Translations under genes and position numbers: made by a program
In this document: positions 11,288 to 23,287 of the stretch, in pieces
Position numbering within the stretch: position 1 is the first letter of the stretch
How the letters are laid out: the number at the start of each line of letters is the position of its first letter
Assembly: GCA_013400155.1 (NCBI GenBank)
Contig: VXBM01001018.1
Coordinates: 213,697 to 277,696, forward strand
DNA from: Helopsaltes ochotensis
Lineage: Eukaryota > Chordata > Aves > Passeriformes > Locustellidae
Length of the DNA: 64,000 bases
Direction of reading: 5' to 3'
Notes under the pieces: generated by a model
What the model saw: only the letters and a program-made list of their open reading frames with translations
The model's database searches: none
What the model was told of the DNA's origin: nothing

Positions 11288-14200
11288 CTGCACACAGGGA
11301 CACAGAATTCCTGGTCAGTCCTTAATTCCTGCCTGCCTTCCCGGCCGGCTTGGAGAAAGCACCCACCAACCCCCCCTGCCCTGTCGGTGGGAAGGAGGAA
11401 CGGGTTGGGGGAATAAAGGTGTTTTTAAGGGCTGATTTTACCTCTCTTTATCCTCCTTGGGTTGTGTTAGTAATAAAGTTACTGGTGTTTATAAGGGCTT
11501 ATTTATTCTCCTCTGATTTTGTTAGTAATAAGGTCACTGGTGTTTTTAAGAGTTTATCCTCCTCTGATTTTGTTAATAATAAGGTCACTGGTGTTTTTAA
11601 GGGCTTATTTATCCTCCCCTGATTTTGTTTGTAATAAAGTCACTGGTGTTTTTAAAGGCTTATTTTACTTCTCATTATCCTCCTTGGATTTTGTTAGTAA
11701 TAAAGTCACTTCTACCTCTAAGCCAAGCCTGTTTTGCCCTTGCAGTGTTTTTCTCCTGCCTTATCTCAACTCATTAACCTCCAGCTCAGTTTATCTCATT
11801 CTCTTATCAGACCATAAACGCTATAATCTGATAGATTTTTTGTGTTAATTTTTCTCTCCTCTGCCCAGCTCTGGCTTTCACGGGTGCCTGGTGTTGGGCC
11901 AGTGTCAAACCATGACAGTTCCTGTAGCAGATCTCTGAGCTAGATACAAGCTGATTGTCTTGATTTTCAGGGGCAATATCTCAAAAGGCTCACTCATGCA
12001 GCTCCTGGCTATTCAGCTACTCCAGCTGTAAAACCCTTGAATAACAATGTACAAATTGGCGAATAAAATCCATCAGGTAAATTTTGTGTCAGTGCTGAAA
12101 TGGAGCTTCTGGAGTCCAGCCCCAGCAGCAGCTGGGAATTTTTGACAATATTTTCCTGGCTTCATTTACCTGTGGGCAACACCTTCCCTCACTGCTCTAG
12201 TTTAACTCTATTGACTTCAGATGTTGACTCCAGATTGAAATTCTTTTGCAAAAAAGAAAATGTTCCTTAAGTGACTTTTAGTTTGCATAATGTGTTCCAG
12301 GTTAGAGAAATCGCAGGTAACAACAGCACTAAGGAATTCCCACTATTCAGCTTTTCCAGGTTTACTTCTCTCTGTGATAATTCCACATGTCCCACATAGT
12401 TCCCCTCAGAGTTAGAGGCATCTTCTGGCTATTAGGAACCTTACAGATTTTTTCCTCTCTTTTTCTCAATCGATAACTATAGGCAAATGAAGCATTAGAA
12501 AATACAAGATTTCTTTGCATTAAGTATTTAGAAACTTCCCAGTTGTAGGAATATAACTTTTCCCAAAAGCGTCTCTTTTCCCAAATGACATCCTTGGTTA
12601 ATTGACTTGTTGGGAAGACACAAAATTTGATTTTTAAGTGTTTATCAAATAGCTTCATCTAGATAAACACCTTAATGTTCTTCTCTTAGTCAAAAGGACA
12701 GTTTTAACTCAGGAACACTGCTTATGAAAGGTCATCTCACAGAGAAGGCTGTGTCTGTCAGCCCCATTCTCCTCACTGGGTACAAGGTTTAGTTCAGCAA
12801 AAGAGAATTCTGACCCTGAATCATTAGAACAGTATTTGTACAGACATTTTAATTTTTGCTTTTCCTATGGACATATAGAGACAAGACTTTTAGTGCTCTG
12901 ATTGATATTTGTCAAAGTATATTTATATTTGTCAAAATATAGCTAGCAAGATTTCATTTGTTAAAAGTTTGAAGGACTGCATTAATGAAGTTAGGCAATC
13001 CTTGTCAGCTGTAACAAAAATACTGGCAACTGAACTCCACGTGCACTTTAGTCTAACACTCCCAAGCTCCCCAAGCATCTAAGAAAATTATATCTGTCTG
13101 TAAATTAAAAAAAAATGTGTTGAATAAGATGTATTGTACCTCCATAACGCACAGGCAGTTAAATATCCAGGCATTTGCCTGAGCTCTGTAGGTGATCTGT
13201 GCATTTATGTCCTGTCCTGTAAGTGTCCAGGTGCAAAATCACTCATGGCCTGGTCCAGGTGTTCCAGAAAGGTCTGGCCACTTTGGATCATAATTTTGAT
13301 TCCGTATGTTAAAGATGCCACAATAAGAATGCAAGACCTTTGTGTATCTTACACAACTGCCCAGTCTCCTTCAGTCTTTGATTTCTCAAGTTCATGTGCT
13401 TTCCACTTTGGAGAATATGCACATATCAGTGGGCAGGTTCCCAGTTTATGCCAGAGTAGTAAGAGGCTAAAAACTGAAGGTATTGAGATGTGACAGGAAA
13501 ACCAACCTGCTCTGACCTGGGGGTTGGTGGGGCTGCCTGTGAGGAACAGAGTGCTCCCCCTCTTAGGAATCTTTTAAGGTCACGCTCTCAAAGGCATTAC
13601 TTTTGTTTTTCTTTCTTTTAAAATATTGCTAACCCTATGGTTTTCAATGCCTTAATGACAGCTGCAGCAGAAATTCACAATTGCCTTCCAGTTGTCCCCA
13701 GAAAAAGGAGGCTGGCTAAGATCTGCAATGCACAAAGTGGAAATTCTAGGTTTGATCTGTGGCTGTGTTGCTCTATCCTTTTGCTGTGTGTCCGGAGGTC
13801 CAAGCTTGCCCTATTTTCTGGTGGAAGACTTTTTTAAAGCTACCTTTCTCTGCTTGGTGTTAGCTTTCCATCTTCTGTCTCTCCTCAAAAGGCTGGTGTC
13901 TTGCATCACTGCTAAAGTTAGACATTTGGTCAAGTGCAGTGCCAATGTATCTTGAAGCATTTTTGGCTGCTGGAACCTGCCTGAAGATCTGCCTGCTAGC
14001 AAAGGACAGCGAGCAGCACACTTCTCTCATTTAGCTGAACACAACCTCCATGTGCCACTTTTGATGTGTGATCTTAAGTCACATCTGGATGTTCCTAAAT
14101 ACTACAAATTGATATTATTGTCTCCACAGTCAACCCATTCCCCCAAACTAATATTAAAGAGGGAAAGATAACTTGTGATATTTCCTCACAAAACACAGAG

Positions 14201-14711
14201 AAGTGTTCAGTAATATCTACTAGAGGTTTTATGTATTGGAGTTGTCTGCAGAGAGCAGCTGGGCAGAGCAGCAATATTCAACAGAGAGATGATGTTTGCA
14301 TCAGTAAACTCCCAATATATTCTTTCTAATGTTTATATTCATACTTCTTCAACAGCAGATGTAAATCCCTATCACATAAAGCAGTTGGGCCACACTTAAA
14401 AGTGTTAATAAACAAACACATATGATAACAATTCGTTCTTTTACGAATTGTCTGCTATGATCCAAAACAGTAATAATGATAGTTTTCTTACCATTAAGAT
14501 CTGGAGCTTGTTGTATGTGTCTTCCTCCATGTTTTGCCTGATTCATTGTGTTGTTGTTGCTGAAAGTCGGCTCCATCGGCGTTTCTGTGTTTTCAGTGAT
14601 GTCAGGAATGATTTCTGTAGCATCATTTTTAAACATCTGCCAGCCTTGCACGGACTGCAATGTGATTTGTGTCACGACACAGACAGCGCACACAGCCCAG
14701 GAGATCTGCAT
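10866..14711 (-). CDS. SOST: Sclerostin, secreted Wnt/LRP antagonist (two coding exons)
   Basis: Sclerostin is secreted, mainly by osteocytes, and binds LRP5/6 to restrain Wnt signalling and bone formation. The coding exons are 14492-14711 and 10866-11287; joining AATG|GTAAGA to GTGCAG|ACG makes the split codon GAC and gives 213 aa, the same length as human. Visible parts: signal peptide about 1-23; WQMFKNDATEIIP after it; sequons at N53 and N174; eight cysteines (80, 94, 105, 109, 134, 148, 164, 166) of the cystine knot; loop 2 PNSIGRGKWW (116-125), the LRP6-binding loop; a basic tail ending ELENAY. Relative to the human loop (PNAIG), Ala is Ser here while the N-x-I core is kept. Exon 2 is GC-rich, unlike the AT-rich flanks. 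The paralogue SOSTDC1 is unlikely, given the tail and the synteny. Confidence 0.96.
11412..11709. repeat. Minisatellite in SOST intron, five ~55-bp units
   Basis: Units start at 11412, 11472, 11527, 11578 and 11633 (60, 55, 51, 55 and 66 bp), with a partial sixth at 11699. Each opens with AATAA(A/G)G, and all but the first unit continue to 'tcactggtgttt'-like text; a TTATCCTCC-type middle follows and a GTTAGT-like end. Unit ends at 11466-11472, 11521-11527 and 11693-11699 read TACTAAC on the SOST sense strand; two others are altered. The array begins about 125 bases upstream (in transcript sense) of the exon 2 acceptor. Confidence 0.9.
11777..11836. repeat. Direct repeat copy B, in the SOST intron
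   Basis: Second copy of the element at 10647-10718, same orientation, about 1.12 kb away. It differs mainly by a shorter spacer after 'ccagctc' and by a 2-base to 1-base change after 'accataaa'. It lies just beyond the intronic minisatellite, so the pair brackets exon 2 and the minisatellite. Confidence 0.8.
11840..14340. other. Remainder of the SOST intron
   Basis: The single SOST intron spans 11288-14491. Apart from the minisatellite and repeat copy B it is AT-rich with no recognised exon, RNA gene or clear mobile element. Confidence 0.5.
14492..14711 (-). CDS. SOST: SOST coding exon 1
   Basis: Encodes residues 1-73 plus the first base of codon 74: signal peptide, the KNDATEIIP stretch and an NNT sequon. 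It begins at ATG (14709-14711) and ends at a strong donor, GTAAGA (minus strand, from 14491). Confidence 0.95.
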
Positions 14712-14779
14712 GGTGGCAGCTCACAGATCAGCTTTTCAGCACCCTGACAGTCTCAGATCCCAGGCAAAGGCACATTATT

Positions 14780-14820
14780 CCCCTTTTTAAAATCCCTTTT
14801 AGAACCAAGCCAGCCAATGA
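14780..14820 (-). promoter_or_regulatory. SOST: Putative SOST core promoter
   Basis: On the minus strand a CCAAT-box complement, ATTGGCTGG (about 14811-14819), is followed about 20 bases later by a TATA-like TTTTAAAA (about 14786-14793). The SOST start codon lies some 75 bases further on. The order and orientation suit transcription into SOST. No start site can be fixed from sequence alone. Confidence 0.45.
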
Positions 14821-16129
14821 CTATACAAAGTGGGAAGGGCCAGACAACTCATTCATCTCAGCTTTTGTCATGTGAAATAAAATGGGTGTGTGGGGGTGGG
14901 TTACTGACAATATTTTACAACTTTTATGCAAAAAACCTCTCATATCTACCTAATTTTTGAGCCTGACAACAAATGGTGATAGAGGAGACTACAATGAATT
15001 GCAACCTGGCAAGCCTTTCTGCAGTTTATTTCTAACAATAGTTTAATTAAAACCTGCTTCTGCCTCCATCCATATTTGAAACTTTGGCTGTTGTCTTTTC
15101 CAAAGATTTTTCAGACTTTTTACATTTTGCTGTCATTATTTCTCTTCCCTTTGCTTTATAAAATGAGTAAATCTAGAAATGCAGCTCAGTAGTTCTGCTT
15201 TGCAGTCTCTGCAGGGAAATGATTAGGGTTAGGGTAGCTTTTTTTCTCCCCTTTCCAAAACAAGGAGCTCTACATTTTGTTTCACAAATATACTGGAAGA
15301 AACAGGGAAGAGTTTCATTTCTATATGAGAAGTTGTTGTGTTTACTTCTCCTTAAAAATAGTTTGCTTGATTTTAGGTTAAATGGCCTGAATGTTGTACA
15401 TCATAATTTTTGATGTGCTCCTTCTCACATTTTTAACTCTTGGAAGAACCACCTAACACGTTTGCATTTTTTTAAATTCATTGCATACTATTACTTCTGC
15501 TGACATTCTGTGAAATGTTGACTACAGGACATTTGCTCATTTTAAACACAAGAACTTGGCCTGACTGATTTCCAGCCATGATATAACCAACAAAAAGAGG
15601 AAAATGATGACTTTAGATTTAGGGCATTTATGCCTAAGACATATTCATGTATCATGTTTCCAAATCTCATCTATGGTATTCTTCCTTGCAAAAACAAAAT
15701 GATAGTGGTGAAAATATCATAATTTCTGTGTCTCATGACCACAATCACTTTCAAGTGATTTTCAAATGATGTTAGGCTAAATACATTAATCAGAAAGCAT
15801 CTCAGCCTTTAGGAAGGTTAAGATGAGCTTGTCACAGCTACTGAAAACAAAATGTTTGCTTAAAGCAGTACAGGGACAGGTGTGTGTTACTGCCATGCTT
15901 TTCACAGACTTTCTCATGAAAATATTTCCTGTGGAGGAGATTCAAAAATGATTCAGTCTAACTTTCCCCGAGGACTGTATGACTCAGAATGGTTTGCATT
16001 CCACCCTGGCAATTCCCCTGATCGAGTACAGGAAAGAGGTGTCACCAAATTTAAGGTGTAGGTGTGTCGTCTCTTGGTGTGCCCTGGATGATGAACAGGA
16101 ACAAGGACCTGGGGACATTTCACCCCTTC

Positions 16130-16207
16130 ATCCACACACAGAGACACAGACACAGACAGACAGACACACAGACACACAGACACCCAGACACAGACAGACA
16201 CACACCC
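16130..16207. repeat. CACAGA/CAGA microsatellite
   Basis: About 80 bases of interleaved CACAGA, CAGA and CACA units ('gacacagacacagacagaca'). The matching open frames on both strands are low-complexity translations and not genes. Confidence 0.9.
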
Positions 16208-16651
16208 CCATCAGGTTCACCACGGTGCTGGGGCTGAGCTGCAGCACACCTGCTCTCTGCAGTGGTCCTTCCCTGAAACACTGCCATCTGAAATCCATTG
16301 GAAGGTGCTTTCCTTCCTAGTCTTTTGCTCAGCCAGAAATTAGAAATCAGCATTCTCAGAAGTGCTCTCCTTTCCAAATACTCCAAGGAATGTCTAAAAG
16401 AAATCAAGTGTTGTGTTTGATACTGCAGCGTGCCCTCGTTGTCAGTTCCCCTTCCTCCTTTCCTCCAGCCCACACCCTAGGCACCCAAACATCTCAGAAA
16501 TTACTCTGGTCTTATGGAGGAATACAACACACTATTTTCTTTCTACAAGGTTTTTTTCTCCTCAGCCAGTCAGGATAGATTCTTAACACACTCTTTAATA
16601 CAGACTGTTGTCAAATAATTTGCATTGAATATTCTGATTATTTTTTCTCTT

Positions 16652-16672
16652 TAATCATCATCATCATCATCA
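16652..16672. repeat. ATC trinucleotide microsatellite
   Basis: Short run of 'atcatcatcatc' repeats upstream of SOST with no coding context. Confidence 0.8.
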
Positions 16673-18224
16673 GTGGCATTGATTATCTTTCATTAACTTC
16701 CTCCTTTTGTCAAAGCAGTTAATGATGGTCTCACAAATACAGGAAACCAAACTCCCAACTATTGCAAAAGTTCTTCTAAGCATAATTTTGCTTACTTACA
16801 TGTAGTAAATCTATTTTTGACTTCGAGCTAAACTGAACAAGTTGTGAAGGACTTGAAGTCCTGAAGGACCAGGAACTAAACAAAGATTTTGGTATTATTT
16901 TTATCAGACAGGAATAGCTCCATGTGTGGCTATTCTCCAACAGAGCCCTTGTCCTAAGTGGCATCACAGCTTGTGGCAGCACGGAGAAGAGCTGAAAAGC
17001 AGAACAGGAGAGCAGAACAAAGCTGAGCTGGTAATCATTGAATCCTTGCTACCCCTTTACTCCTCTGTTTAAATGCCTGCGGAACTGTAGGTATCCACTA
17101 AAGTTCAGTTTCTGTTAATTTCTTTCCATGTAATATCTGCCTAAAGAATATTTCCAAAAGTGATTGTTGTCAGTGTGGGCCTACTAGAGAGAATCTAATT
17201 TAGAGTGATCAACTGTCACAATCCCCTGTATTAACTGTCTTAACATTTATCTGTATAACCCACTTGTAGAAATAATACCAAAACAATTTCTGAATGAAAA
17301 AGCAGAAGCTATATTTAGTCTGCGGCTTAAAACTTCTTGTCCATAAGCTAAGAAGGCAGCCTAAGAGATGCCAGGAACGAACTGAAATGTCAGACATTCA
17401 GATTCCTTAACTACAAAAACATTCTTCACCCACTGTAACTGCTTGCTCACAGTCCTTTCTGCACCAAAACAGGCATGGTCTGTGCTGCAGCTCCCCCCCC
17501 CAAATTTGATTTTTGTCCTGTTAATGAAGCACAGGAAAAACCAGAAAGAATTATCAAGGACAGAGTTTTGTCAGACTGAACCCTCACTACCAGGCTGGGA
17601 CTGATAGTGGATCCCTTATATTCAGAGCTGAGCTGCTGTTCTCTGAGCTGAGAAATTCCATCCTCAGTCAGGAGTTGTGGTTTGCCCACAGGCAGGAGCC
17701 AAACCCATGCAGGTGCTCGCTCCGCAGCGAGCAGGACTGGGGACAGAATCCCAGGGCTGGAAGCTCATGGGCTGAGATGAAGCCATTCTGATAGGAAATG
17801 CAAAAGCCATGCATGGAAGCAAAGCAAAGAGAGGGATGAGCTCCTCCTGTGGGCTGTAAGGGTGTTCAGCCACCTCTGGGAGAGCAGGACCCCACCACTC
17901 CTGTCGTTCCTGACCAACACCACCACTCAGGCTTTGTATGTTGAGCAGGCTGCCAAATGGGCTGGAACATCCATTTGGCCCCTTGGGCTCAGCTGTCTCA
18001 GGGTGTCTCCCCACAGTTTCCCAGCCCCCAGCAGCAAAGGCCTCAGCTCTGTGTCAGCCCTGCTCAGCAGTAACAAAAACATCTCTGTAACATCACCACT
18101 GTGCTCAGCACAAACCCAAAACAAAGGCCCCCAGCAGACGGGGAATTAAGTTAAGCCTACCTCAGGCCAAAGCAGGGCTGTTCTAAGCAGGAATCAGAGA
18201 CACCAGGGGAGTCTGATTAATTAA

Positions 18225-18515
18225 CATGGAGTTAATTGGCACCTGTAAGGCAGCAACCGACAGAACGAGAGGACACAGCCTCAAGTTCTGCCAAGGGAAA
18301 TTTAGCTTGGATGTCAGGAAAAAGTTTTTCACTGAAAGAGTGATGAAGTACTGGAATGGCCTTCCTAGGGAGCTGGTGGAGTCACCATCCCTGGATGTGT
18401 TTAAAAAAAGTCTGGATGTGGCACTCAGTGCCATGGTTTAGTTGTTAGGGCTGGGTTGGACTCGATGATCTTGAAGGTCTCTTCCAACCTGGTGATTCTG
18501 TGAATTCTGTTAATC
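18225..18515 (+). mobile_element. CR1 LINE 3' end with readable ORF2 tail
   Basis: A 5'-truncated CR1 in plus orientation. An open frame at 18226-18441 gives 71 residues typical of the CR1 ORF2 C-terminus, with motifs such as RKKFFTERV, YWNGLPRELVESPSLDVFKK and LDVAL. The 3' UTR follows ('gggttggactcgatgatctt', 'ggtctcttccaacctg') and ends with ATTCTGTG-like repeats in place of a poly-A tail, as CR1 elements do. The reading frame has no stop, but the piece is too short to be functional. Confidence 0.9.
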
Positions 18516-21500
18516 TCACACTTAGCCTGAATCCATTGCTGCTGCTCTCTGAACTTGAGCTTCTCTCCTGAAATTCTGGCATTGCAACACTACAATGCAG
18601 GTAAGACACAACTAAACCAGTTTCTGAAATTGGTTCAGCCACTTCCAGCTTCAGGTGCTCCCTCTGCCCATACCTGGGCAAGGGGTTCTGCTCAGCATCC
18701 AAGCCCGAAGCTGTCCAGGTGCAGCTCCAGCTTCCCTGTGGACACTGCCCAGGAATTCAGTTTTTGACATGATCAAGAACTCTGCTTCTCAAACAGTTGT
18801 TTTGTTGTTGTTTTGGGGGGTTTTTCCCCATGATGCAGCCTTCCCCAATCAACTTTCAGCTGTCTCAGAAGAATTCTGCAATGTCACATACTACAGAGTC
18901 TGAATGCTGTGCTGTGATCTCCTGCAGGAAGCCAAAAGAAATGGATTCTTATTATTCTCCTACTAGAGACTGATAAATCATTCTGGTGGCTGGTCTTTTT
19001 CAGTGATAAGAATACCCTGGATTCACACACCCTGAGCACAGCTCAGGGATTCAGTGGCGACTCTCCAAGGAAGAATAACAAGCCTACAGCTCCATCTGGT
19101 GTCAGCCATCAGCGACATCGGCATGCAGGAACTGAAATTAAAACACGCAACCAACACTTGATTATTTCCAGGATTCATTTGCAGAAGAAATTAACAGGAC
19201 ACTAATTCTCACCAGCAAATCCTTAGAAGATGCCTCTCAGGCTTGTTGTATTTCTAGTTATACTCATTGGTGAAGCCCAGAAAGTAATTTTAGAAGAAAC
19301 TTCTGTGCTAAGCTAAGAAGGATTCCATAGATAGTTTCTCTGTACTAAAAACATGATAGTAACCTAGCAGAACTAATACAAAAAATAAAAGAAGGTAAAA
19401 AAACCCCTGCTTCTACTTCTGGCATCAGAGATTTAATTAGTTCTGGACAACAGAAGGCAGCTCAATGAAAGTATCTAAATGATGAAAATAAACATTGCTA
19501 ATATTCTTTCTGCTGTTGTTCTTTGCTGAGGAGGAGGATGTCTGACACAAATTTGTTTCTCAACTCAGAAACATGCATTATTAATATACACAGTGCTCTT
19601 CATCGCCAAGGCCTTTTACGAAGATGAATTCTCACATCACCAACCATAATTACTGTAGAAGGGTGTCCCGTTTTAATACAGGCTTAGCACCCCAAAATGG
19701 AATTCCAACACAATGTTTTGTGGCTGCTAGTTCTGCATTCAGATGCCATTAATTCTAAGTTTGAAATAACGTCATGAAATGTTCCCTTTTCAGCAGTGCA
19801 CCATGCATGCCAGGCACAACACCAAGCAACACTGCGGTCTCACTGCAGGACCAAAGGATGAAGAAAGAACTACAAAATATCATTTTTGCTTTCAATCTTA
19901 ATTTTTAGTTACAGACTTCCTTCCTGTACTTCCTCATCAGCTAAGAAAGATTTAGTTCAGTGTGAGTAGGTGAATATGGTTTTACCTGTATCATCATTTT
20001 GTCCATCTGGACTTTCATCTTTGTTCCTTGTTGCAAAATATGAGTAGCTTCTCAACTTCTCTCTTCCCCTTCTCTCTAGCTTCACTAACTCTTAGGTACA
20101 AAAACCCCTAAGCCATTGCATTTTCTTTTGCTGGGCTAGACTTGGCATGATAGAGATCTTTGTTCTGTGATAGATGCATATTTTATAGAGCCACCATCCC
20201 TCCTCTACTGCCCTATCCACAGAAAAATTACCCACTGCTATTCAGGACAAACACATTAATGTCAATCCGGATTACATTATTTTAGCTCTGGGCCAGGAAG
20301 TTTCAACTCCAAAAGCAGAGTGTTGCTGTTTGCAACAAACAGTTCTTTTAAAATGTAAATTACCATTCTTGTAACAAGATCTCACAGCAAAGGGCAGGTG
20401 CTCAGCAATTTCAGAGGAATAAAAAGTTCTATTTCTTCCAATACATTCTCAATTTCATATTACACAGAGAAACAAGAAAGCTCTCATTCCCATGTTGTAT
20501 ACAATCTTTCCTTCTACAATCAGGAAGAGAAATTTAGAAGTATACAGCATATCACTGTGGATTGGAGGCATGCAAGAGCTTCCTGGCCAGCTAAAATGGG
20601 CAGAGGAATTTGTAACATGATTGTACTTGGAGAGCAAGACTGAGAGGAAGGGTAGGATCCATTAATGGAGCAGTGGTCTGACATTTTAACTATTTTTAGC
20701 CTGCTCTAAAAGCAGAAATGGTTTCATTGCTGAGTTGCCTATCAGTAATTTTAAATACAGAGCATTTGCTAAATCAGTTTTGTTATACTGAGACAAATGG
20801 GCCAGAGTGACCAGTGTCCCTTGAAGTAAACATCTTGAATATAAGAACACAAACCCCTCTGTTTTGATTTTCAGTATTTCTTGATACTGACAACTACAGA
20901 AATATCACCATAAGGTAAACAGACTCAATTTTAATAAACCATTCTGGTTCCAGTCTGACAACTACCAACCTTCTTACAACCTACCCAAGAGTAACAAAGG
21001 CCTAATGGTTTCTTAGATCTTTAATGAACTGGAATTTTGACTTCCAAGTAACAGGTGAAAGATAAAGTGCATCTATGTGAATTTCCCTTTTTTTTCCTTA
21101 TAGTGCAAATAGGTGTTAAGAATACATAGTGTGAGACAAGACAAAAAAAAAATCTATGTTTATCGTAAAAATTTTAATAGGGTAATTTATAAATTAGACT
21201 GCAGTATGAAAAGTCAGCATTGTAGAAAAAGTAAAGCCAGTATTCCTATTTCTAAAGCCACTGCTCCTATTTCACACAACATGAAATTAGTAACTAGGAA
21301 TTTTGGAAAAGCAATTAATCTACTCCAGATTAAATGGATCAATGGGGGAAAGCAAACAGGTATGCCATTAGCTAGTGGAAGTGACTACTGCTTATTATTA
21401 CTGAACCATCCTGATTCAAAGCAAGCACTGAATGCTGACTGACAGGACATGTGACAGGGAACACCATGCAGAGTGTTCCTCATCTGTCACTTGAAGGACA

Positions 21501-22024
21501 CAACAAAGAAAAGGCTCCTTGATGTGGCAGTTCCATCCTGTGGAAGAAGAAACAGTGAGACTGGAGTTCAAGCAGAATAATCACCTCTGCAGTTTAACTT
21601 CAAGAACATTACCTTACTCTACAGAGCCTCCATCTGCCACTCCCACTTCTCCAAACCACACAACCCCAACAAGAGGGGTAAAGCAATGTATGCATGTCCT
21701 TTGTGATTTCTGATTACTGAACCGAGTAGACAAACGACATCTGGGATCACATGTGCTACTAACACAGTGTTTCTGTTTAAAACCGTGTGAAGACTTTTCA
21801 TCCTAGAACTACATTAAAGCACAAGGGAGAATGGAATAGTCACCCTGGTGTCTGATGGTTTAACCAACAATTCCGGTTTGCAGTGGGAGATCATTTGCAT
21901 TAATACAGGGCTGTAACTCACAGGCACACATTTACACAGTAAGTCAGGCACAGTGCAAACAAAGCTCCCTCTCCCAACACTGCAATGACCCATTTCATCT
22001 GTAGTAAACAGAATCAAGACATCA

Positions 22025-22030
22025 TTTATT
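22025..22030 (-). other. DUSP3: Candidate DUSP3 polyadenylation signal (AATAAA)
   Basis: Minus-strand AATAAA about 1.05 kb past the DUSP3 stop. Mammalian DUSP3 has a long 3' UTR, so further sites may be used; this one is only a candidate. Confidence 0.3.
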
Positions 22031-23081
22031 TGAATAGAACATAAATATTTCCTATACAGTGTGGTACATTACAATGCTCATTTCTTTTTAATGATATCAT
22101 GCAAACAATCCAAGAAGTCAAGAGTGTTTTTCTGCAAACTGCTTTGTAAGCACACCTGTGCTGGAAGTAATCTGCACGTGTGGTCATTCCATTCTGTGTT
22201 ACTGAACAGTCACAGTAAAGAAGAGATAAAGACACTGTAATTCCATAAAGCTTTGAAAGCCATTATATTGGGATACTTAGGACTTAATTATACATCCATC
22301 ACAAGCACTTCTAAATACTGATATTACTTCTTTCTTGTTCAAGTTCTTTCCTCAGCATTTGCTCTTGACATTTTTTTCTAGTATGATTTCAAAATAAAAA
22401 TAAAAGAGCATTTAATAACAGAAAATAAACAGCATTTAATAACTATTTCATGTCCATTTTAACAGCAAGAGATAAAAAACTATTCTTGAAAACACAGTGT
22501 GCATCAAGCATGGACTCTGAGTGGCTTTACTATCACACTGTGTGTTGCATAAATCCACACAAAACACTGCAAGCACTTCACTCTCCAAGTGAATGCATCT
22601 GTGCATTTGTATATACAAATGCTTCCCATCCCTTGAAGCTCCTACATTCAAACTTTAGGCACCTGTGTACGTGAAAAAGAAGCTTTGGAAGTGACTGCTC
22701 CTATTAAGAGCAAGTGAAGAGATGTGTTGGGGCTTTTGGGAACTGGTGCTCTGGTGAGATTGAAGACAAAGCTTAAATTAATCACATTCAATGTCAATGC
22801 AAACCACATATGCTATGGAGTCTGCAGGGGCTCTGAAATACATGTGAAGACAGCTGTTACCACTGGAGTTACCCCTCTAAAAACACCTCTTTATGACAAC
22901 AGCTCCCAACAGCGACACAGTTTTGTACCATCCTGAAAAGCAGTCACAGAGCTCAAGAAGGATACTTTCACTAGACAAGCAGGAATTCTCTTTTGCTTCA
23001 GCCCGGTGGCTGCAATTTGAGTCTCTGAAGCATCCTCTGAAGGCCTGAGAGACTTCAAAGCAACCACTATGGCGCCACGTT

Positions 23082-23287
23082 CTAGGGCTTGAGCTTGCCC
23101 TCCTTGAGCAGGCGCTCGTTGAGCTGGCAGAGCTGCCGCAGGAAGCCGTCGTTGGGGCCGATCTCGCGCTTCTGCCGCACGGCGCAGAGCGCGGCGCGCA
23201 CGCCCATGTGCTGCCGCAGCATCAGGTAGGCGATGACCAGCGTGGGCGAGCGGCTGTAGCCCTCCCGGCAGTGCACCAGCACCTGGC
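23082..23287 (-). CDS. DUSP3: DUSP3 last coding exon (catalytic P-loop)
   Basis: Encodes QVLVHCREGYSRS through NERLLKEGKLKP and stop. The acceptor is CAG at 23288-23290. It is strikingly GC-rich next to AT-rich intron and UTR. Confidence 0.95.

Larger units (their letters stand above)
14900..22000. other. Intergenic region between SOST promoter and DUSP3 3' end
   Basis: No gene was recognised. It holds a purine-pyrimidine microsatellite at about 16130-16207, an ATC microsatellite near 16655, a CR1 3' end at 18.2-18.5 kb and scattered AT-rich unique sequence. Both flanking genes are on the minus strand, so this covers the SOST upstream region and the DUSP3 downstream region. Confidence 0.5.

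Noticed and set aside
10816..11295. 159-codon minus-strand frame overlapping SOST
   Set aside because: Wrong frame of SOST exon 2; the cystine-knot frame is the real one.
10887..11435. 182-codon plus-strand frame
   Set aside because: Antisense shadow of GC-rich SOST exon 2.
15223..15234. Two TTAGGG telomere-like repeats
   Set aside because: Only two units; expected by chance and without flanking telomeric sequence.
20690..20699. Perfect MEF2 site CTATTTTTAG upstream of SOST
   Set aside because: Single 10-bp match in AT-rich intergenic DNA; no supporting neighbours.
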